Assembly (NCBI RefSeq): GCF_016906995.1
Contig: NZ_JAFBBD010000002.1
Coordinates: 271,667-335,666, forward strand
From: Spongiibacter marinus
GTDB lineage: Bacteria > Pseudomonadota > Gammaproteobacteria > Pseudomonadales > Spongiibacteraceae
Length of the DNA stretch: 64,000 bases
Direction of reading: 5' to 3'
The notes beneath the pieces are model-generated. The model made no database searches. It had not been told where the DNA came from and saw only the letters and a list, made by a program, of their open reading frames with translations. Position 1 is the first letter of the stretch, and the number at the start of each line of letters is the position of its first letter. Below are positions 59,747 through 64,000 of the stretch, one piece after another. Both the position numbers and the translations under genes were made by a program.

Positions 59747-60559
59747 TTAATTTTGTCGCTGTGCGGCGATTTTCATTTCTGTGGCAAGGGGCTCACCCAG
59801 GTAGCGGTCGATGGCGTAGTGCGCCGCATAAATTACCGGGGTGAGCGCAATGGCCATGGTAAATTTGTACAGGTAGTTCACGACACCGATGGCGAGCACC
59901 AGCGATAGTCCCCAATCGGCGCCGAGATAAAAGGCAACAAACAATACAACAAAGCTGTCGATAAACTGGCTCACGAGTGTGGAGCCCGTCGCGCGCAACC
60001 AGATCAAGCGCTCGCCGGTACTGGCTTTGATGCGGTGAAATACCGCGACGTCGATAATTTGGCCGATAAGAAATGCCACCAAAGAGCCGATAATGATCCA
60101 CAGCCCTTGGCCGAAAACCAGCCGGTAGGCGTAGTCATAATCGGAGACCTTGCTGGCAATTGCCTGCTGCTCCGCGCTGGGTAGTGCAGGGCTGATATGA
60201 GACTGGGGCCAAAAGTCGGCAGGGGTGAGCTCAATGCCCACGTAGAACATTGCAAAGGCGTATAGAATCAGGCCGACGGTGAGGTAGGAGAGCAGCTTCA
60301 CGCCGCGTTGCCCGTAGTATTCGTTGATCAGGTCGGTGAGCACAAACACAAAGGGCCACAGCAGCACCCCGGCGGTTAAGTTGAAGGAGAGGTTGTCGAC
60401 GCCGAACAGGCTCAGCGACAGTGGTTCAATCCCCAGGCTGTGCTCCAGCGAGAAAATTTTAACGCCAATAAACTCAGCAATTAATGCATTGGCGACAAAA
60501 AAGCCCGCCATTAAGATGAAGAGTTTGATAGCTTTGTTATTAACAATATTGTCGATCAT
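59747..60559 (-). CDS. yhhQ: Queuosine precursor transporter, YhhQ/DUF165 family
   Basis: 270 residues with six to seven hydrophobic helices. The family signature is present: WPFVFVLTDLINEYYGQRG, followed by IGQIIDVAVFHRI and the LRATGSTLVSQFIDSF block. It imports preQ0/preQ1, precursors of the queuosine wobble modification of tRNA. It is longer than E. coli YhhQ (221) because of an extra periplasmic loop (about 105-140). ATG 60559 starts the canonical sequence. Confidence 0.85.
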   Translation of the reverse strand: MIDNIVNNKAIKLFILMAGFFVANALIAEFIGVKIFSLEHSLGIEPLSLSLFGVDNLSFNLTAGVLLWPFVFVLTDLINEYYGQRGVKLLSYLTVGLILYAFAMFYVGIELTPADFWPQSHISPALPSAEQQAIASKVSDYDYAYRLVFGQGLWIIIGSLVAFLIGQIIDVAVFHRIKASTGERLIWLRATGSTLVSQFIDSFVVLFVAFYLGADWGLSLVLAIGVVNYLYKFTMAIALTPVIYAAHYAIDRYLGEPLATEMKIAAQRQN

Positions 60560-60617
60560 TCGTGGCCTGCTGCTTGGGGGCAAATGCGCTCGGCAGGACT
60601 GCCAAACAGGAAATAAC

Positions 60618-61352
60618 ATGACAGGAAGCGTTTCTGAGAACAAGTCGCCACTGCTGCTGATAAGCGGTGCCTCCCAGGGTATAGGCGCAGCAATTGCCCG
60701 GGAGTTTAGCCGCCAGAAGCCCGCTATGCGGTTGGCATTAGTGGCGCGCAATGCCGATAAACTGGAACAGGTTGCCGCGCAGTGTAGCGGTTCCGCACGG
60801 GTTGAAATCTACCCCTGTGACGTGAGCGATGCGGCGGCTGTGCAGCGTCTTGGCCAGCAGCTACAGCGCGATATGGGCGCCGTCGATGTGCTGATAAATA
60901 ATGCGGGCAGCTGGCACGGAGAGCCGGTAGCGGACATGGCCGTAGAGGACTTTGACCGGATTATCGCCAGTAATTTACGCAGTGTCTTTTTGATGTGTCG
61001 CCAATTTTTGCCGGCCATGCTGGAGCGAGAAAGCGGTGATATTTTTAATATGGCCTCTACCGCTGGGCTGGAAGGCTATGCAGGCGTGTCCGCTTACTGT
61101 GCAGCCAAACATGGCGTACTGGGTTTTGCCAAGGCCTTGCGTGAAGAGATGCGCGGTAAAAATATTCGTGTATGCAGCGTTTCGCCGGGACCAACATGGT
61201 CGCCGTCGTGGGAAAATAGCGGTATCGCCGAGCAGGCCCTGATGCCAGCTGAAGATGTTGCGCGCGCGTTCTGGCACCTCTACGCGATGGATCGCAATGT
61301 CGTTACCGAGGACATTGTGCTGCGACCGCAGCAGGGGCACATCAGCAGCTAA
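60618..61352 (+). CDS. Short-chain dehydrogenase/reductase
   Basis: 244 residues: SGASQGIGAAIA cofactor loop, NNAGSWHGE, catalytic Ser in NMASTAG and YCAAK as Tyr/Lys. The fold is classical SDR, similar to 3-oxoacyl reductases and sepiapterin-type enzymes. AGGA lies 7 nt before ATG 60618. It is divergent from yhhQ and has no close partner downstream. The substrate is unknown. Confidence 0.85.
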   Translation: MTGSVSENKSPLLLISGASQGIGAAIAREFSRQKPAMRLALVARNADKLEQVAAQCSGSARVEIYPCDVSDAAAVQRLGQQLQRDMGAVDVLINNAGSWHGEPVADMAVEDFDRIIASNLRSVFLMCRQFLPAMLERESGDIFNMASTAGLEGYAGVSAYCAAKHGVLGFAKALREEMRGKNIRVCSVSPGPTWSPSWENSGIAEQALMPAEDVARAFWHLYAMDRNVVTEDIVLRPQQGHISS

Positions 61353-61401
61353 GCGACTCGTCCATTTGGGTTTTGCTGGCGGCAGGCGGAGCAGCGTAAG
61401 A

Positions 61402-61424
61402 TCACATTAATAACAATAATGTGA
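61402..61424. promoter_or_regulatory. Inverted repeat before the lipoprotein operon
   Basis: TCACATTA (61402-61409) and TAATGTGA (61417-61424) form an 8-bp perfect dyad around ATAACAA, just before ATG 61440. The half-site order is outward (TCACA...TGTGA), opposite to a CRP site. It is a good candidate operator; it could also form a weak leader hairpin. Confidence 0.55.
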
Positions 61425-61439
61425 CAAAAGGTTTTGCGT

Positions 61440-63716
61440 ATGCGCGCTCAGTTGTCGGTGCTTGCTGCACTGCTGTTCGGCCTAACCGCTTGCGGTGGGC
61501 AGTCCTCCTCATCATCAAATACCGTTTCGTCAGCGTTAGACACAGCCCTGACTCGTGGTGCTGTACCCAGTGGCGCGCCCGCGGCGGCGTTTGGGGACAT
61601 ACCCCAGCTCCACTCACCGGCAAGCTGGCCCTTTGAAGAGGGCGCGCCGCGAACGTCCGGCACGGGCCGCTATGCCCACGGCGCCTATTACTGGACCGAC
61701 TTTATTTACGACGCCAATGGCGCCAAGGGCCCCAATGTGCCGTTCTATCGCATTGGTACGCCCACCGGCGGTAGCCTGCATTACCCTGAGACAAATATGG
61801 CGGGTAACGGCGCCGATTTATTCGTTGTGGCGTTGGGCCGAAAAAATGGCGAATTATTTTTCCGGGTAGATTGGCAGACGCTAATAGACCACAGCGTGCC
61901 GGTGGCGGCCTTTGCCATCGACAACCAGGAAGGGGGTAGCGACGAGTGGCCGGGTATTGCAGGCCTGCGCAGCCCCGGGGTCGATGCTCTACTTATGTTA
62001 TCGGCGAATGGGGCCTTTATTGATTATAAAGATGGCAGTGGCCCGCAGTTTGTGGCGCCGGTCACTGTGGATATGGCGTCGCGATCGTTTATTGCGGCGC
62101 TGCCGCAGAGCAGCTTGGCGACGGGTCAGCCGTGGACGCTGTACGTTGCCTCGGGCATCAACAATGGCGAAGGTGGCTTCCTTAACGATAACGCGGGCTT
62201 TCGCAGCCTACCTCATCAGCCGCCGGTATTTAACCTGGCTTTTCGCGACTACGACGATGAGCCGGCGTTATTTAATTTCTGGTTTGATGAAAGTCAGTCG
62301 ACGGCGCTGAACACGGGCGATGTTTCCGCCTTTTCCCAGCAAATTGACTGGGCGCGAATGGGCGAGACGGAGCCCGAGCCGCTGCGCTATGGCTACAGTA
62401 ATCGCTGGTATCTGTCCTCGGTAGCGGGTACCGAGCTCGGGGATGGCAACTTCGCGGCGGGTGTTGATCGCAGCGAGGCGGGGGTGGTTGCCGACCCCGG
62501 TTACTACGATGCTGTTCAGCCCTACGGGATTTATATTCCCAGCAGTTACTCGCCATCTTCTGAGTCGCCGAGCCTGTTTACCTGGTTGCTGCACAGCTTT
62601 ACGCAGAACCACAACCAATACAGTGCCAGCGTCCCGAACTACTTGTTATCGGCCTGCGAAAATCTTCGCCAGTCGGTGTGTGTCACGCCGCTGGGCCGCG
62701 GTTCAGCCGGTTACTATGAGACCGCCGCAGAGCTGGATTTCTGGGAGGTGTGGCGCGATGTGGCGGCGCATTTCAATATCGACAGCGAAGCCGTGTTTAC
62801 CACCGGCTACTCGATGGGTGCGATTGGCTCGATCAATCTCATGGTGAAATACCCTGAGGTGTTTTTTGGCGGGGTGATCCTTGCCGGCTCCCATGCCAAC
62901 GCTAATCTGTTGCCGTGCTCGCTGGATAATAACGGCTGCGTCGAGCCCAAGGGGCCGGAGTTGATGGAGAACCTGAAATGGAACGGGTACTACCAGGCCC
63001 ACGGCACCTTTGACCAACTTGTGCCCTTTCCGGATGCGCGCGCCACGGCAGACGGCATGCGCGACTTCGGCTATCGCTATGTCTTCGACCACTACTTAGT
63101 GGAGGACCATATTGTCTGGACCCTGAAAGATGCCGGCTACTCTGCCTTTGAAAAAGCCGCACAGTGGATGGTGGACTGGCAGGCATCAGAGGGTCAGCGT
63201 CGCGCTGCTCCCGGTGAGCTGGTTTATCGCTGGGAGCCAGATAAGGTGAATGCCGATTGGGGCATCGGGCCTACTGGGGCGTGGTGGTTGGAAGAACTTG
63301 AGGCCGTTGCAGGCGCCGAGTTTGCCGAAATTCGCGCCCAGTCCGGCGCCTTACCCGAGCCCAGTATTTCTTTGGAGCCCAGCGTAGGCGAGTTGATTTT
63401 TCCCGATGCGACGACCTTGAGCCCAGCCGTGCGCGACAGTCAGTTGTGGCAGCGAGGGAGTGCAGAGGCGGCGACCGGAGAGCTGCGGGCCAGCCTAGTT
63501 CAGGTGGCAGCGCTAACGATCAATTTGCGCGAGGCCGGTATTGCTGAGCGCGACAATAAACGTCTTGTGCTCAGTAGCGATAGTCCCTACCAGCTTCGCC
63601 TCACCGGTCTGGATGATGGCCAGAGCGTTGAGGTTGAGGGCAGTCGCTGGCAGGTGCGTAACGGCGAGCTTGTATTGAGTATGCCAGCGGGCGACAGCCA
63701 GGTGGTGTTCCCATGA
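61440..63716 (+). CDS. Large lipoprotein with alpha/beta-hydrolase (esterase-like) domain
   Basis: 758 residues. The lipobox LTAC is followed by GGQSSSSS. The first 300 residues are a beta-rich, Gly/Asp-rich domain without a clear name. The middle contains an alpha/beta-hydrolase core: YGIYIPSSY, nucleophile elbow GYSMGAIGS, HGTFDQLVPFPDA (Asp region) and VEDHIVW (His). This matches PHB-depolymerase/LpqC-type esterases. The C-terminal 150 residues are beta-rich and may bind a polymer. ATG 61440 is used; TTG 61434 is in frame but has no reason to be preferred. It is translationally coupled to the next gene. Confidence 0.75.
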   Translation: MRAQLSVLAALLFGLTACGGQSSSSSNTVSSALDTALTRGAVPSGAPAAAFGDIPQLHSPASWPFEEGAPRTSGTGRYAHGAYYWTDFIYDANGAKGPNVPFYRIGTPTGGSLHYPETNMAGNGADLFVVALGRKNGELFFRVDWQTLIDHSVPVAAFAIDNQEGGSDEWPGIAGLRSPGVDALLMLSANGAFIDYKDGSGPQFVAPVTVDMASRSFIAALPQSSLATGQPWTLYVASGINNGEGGFLNDNAGFRSLPHQPPVFNLAFRDYDDEPALFNFWFDESQSTALNTGDVSAFSQQIDWARMGETEPEPLRYGYSNRWYLSSVAGTELGDGNFAAGVDRSEAGVVADPGYYDAVQPYGIYIPSSYSPSSESPSLFTWLLHSFTQNHNQYSASVPNYLLSACENLRQSVCVTPLGRGSAGYYETAAELDFWEVWRDVAAHFNIDSEAVFTTGYSMGAIGSINLMVKYPEVFFGGVILAGSHANANLLPCSLDNNGCVEPKGPELMENLKWNGYYQAHGTFDQLVPFPDARATADGMRDFGYRYVFDHYLVEDHIVWTLKDAGYSAFEKAAQWMVDWQASEGQRRAAPGELVYRWEPDKVNADWGIGPTGAWWLEELEAVAGAEFAEIRAQSGALPEPSISLEPSVGELIFPDATTLSPAVRDSQLWQRGSAEAATGELRASLVQVAALTINLREAGIAERDNKRLVLSSDSPYQLRLTGLDDGQSVEVEGSRWQVRNGELVLSMPAGDSQVVFP

Positions 63717-64000
63717 AGTGTGGCTTCCCGGTTAATGGGCTAGTAATTCTCGCCGCTGTGAGCGCCCTGTTAGTCGCTTGCGGGGGCAGTTCTTCACCCT
63801 CTGAAACAACAACGCCAGACCCAATAAGCCAACATTGCGGCGAGCTTAGTGAACGACCGTGGTGTGACGCCTCGCTATCAGCCGCGCAGCGCGCGGAATT
63901 GTTGGTGTCTGCAATGAGCCTGGAGCAAAAAATCGATTACCTCGCGGGCGACGATCCCCAGGCCTCGGCCAGTGGCGACCCCTATGTCGGCATCGTTAAT
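63713..64000 (+). CDS. GH3-family lipoprotein, 3' truncated
   Basis: The first 96 residues are present and the frame runs off the window. A signal peptide ends in the lipobox LVAC, followed by a Ser/Thr/Pro-rich linker and then RPWCDASLSAAQRAELL and MSLEQKIDYLAG. The last two match the start of glycoside hydrolase family 3 (beta-glucosidase/xylosidase) domains. ATG 63713 overlaps the preceding stop (ATGA). The enzyme would act on glycosides at the cell surface, alongside the esterase-like lipoprotein. The catalytic Asp is outside the window. Confidence 0.7.
   Translation, partial: MKCGFPVNGLVILAAVSALLVACGGSSSPSETTTPDPISQHCGELSERPWCDASLSAAQRAELLVSAMSLEQKIDYLAGDDPQASASGDPYVGIVN

Noticed and set aside
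1-64000. CRISPR array, prophage, IS element or integron
   Set aside because: No regularly spaced repeats, transposase, integrase or terminal inverted repeats were found on reading the window.

Overview
The window reads as chromosomal DNA of a free-living, probably marine, gammaproteobacterium. A Cellvibrionales/Spongiibacteraceae-like relative is my inference from the YbiT-type ABC-F protein, the FadD homologue, the HemP-led haem operon, the many TonB receptors and the steroid/lipid-type enzymes; no rRNA marker is present to prove it. Genes are dense, starts often overlap the preceding stop as ATGA or GTGA, and I see no insertion sequence, prophage, integrase or CRISPR array.

Layout. 1-2.9 kb: end of a hybrid-kinase/HPt gene, a REC-GGDEF diguanylate cyclase and a tandem DsbA/HCCA-isomerase-like protein. 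2.9-7.4 kb: a minus-strand operon (NAD-dependent epimerase, TonB receptor, SDR) with a promoter that carries two copies of a 10-bp repeat. 7.6-16.3 kb: a DTW-domain tRNA modifier, an SDR plus steroid-5-alpha-reductase pair, acetoacetyl-CoA synthetase facing a LysR regulator, a PlsC-like acyltransferase, a deazaflavin-type oxidoreductase, a tiny Lys-rich protein and an EamA transporter.

16.4-34.3 kb is the most interesting part: an exopolysaccharide locus with its own control circuit. Two convergent arms encode a Wzx flippase, an ExoY-like initiating transferase, glycosyltransferases, a pyruvyl transferase, a Wzy polymerase, a Wzz-type co-polymerase, a Wza exporter and a WecG/TagA enzyme fused to a decayed sugar-transferase domain. 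Beside them lie a hybrid histidine kinase with HPt, a REC-HPt protein and a sigma-54 activator. Seven copies of a 13-bp dyad (TYGCA-AAA-TGCRA) sit only in the intergenic control regions of this locus. Each site or pair lies about 70-115 bp upstream of a sigma-54-type -24/-12 promoter, and five transcription units are covered, including the regulator's own. I read this as a self-contained sigma-54 regulon with a visible enhancer code.

34.3-45.9 kb: a conserved membrane protein, tRNA-Pro(CGG), a thiolase and FadD, a carotenoid oxygenase facing a tandem-HxlR regulator with a lipoprotein, a DUF1295 reductase with a second TonB receptor, a 29-residue basic protein and a GreA/Rnk-like protein. 46.1-53.9 kb: a complete Fur-controlled haem uptake operon, hemP-receptor-tonB-hmuS-exbB-exbD-hmuTUV. 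53.9-64 kb: YbiT, a membrane protein/cupredoxin/M19-like lipoprotein operon, a queuosine-precursor transporter, an SDR, an esterase-like lipoprotein and the start of a GH3 lipoprotein. Functional names rest on motif reading; no database search was possible.
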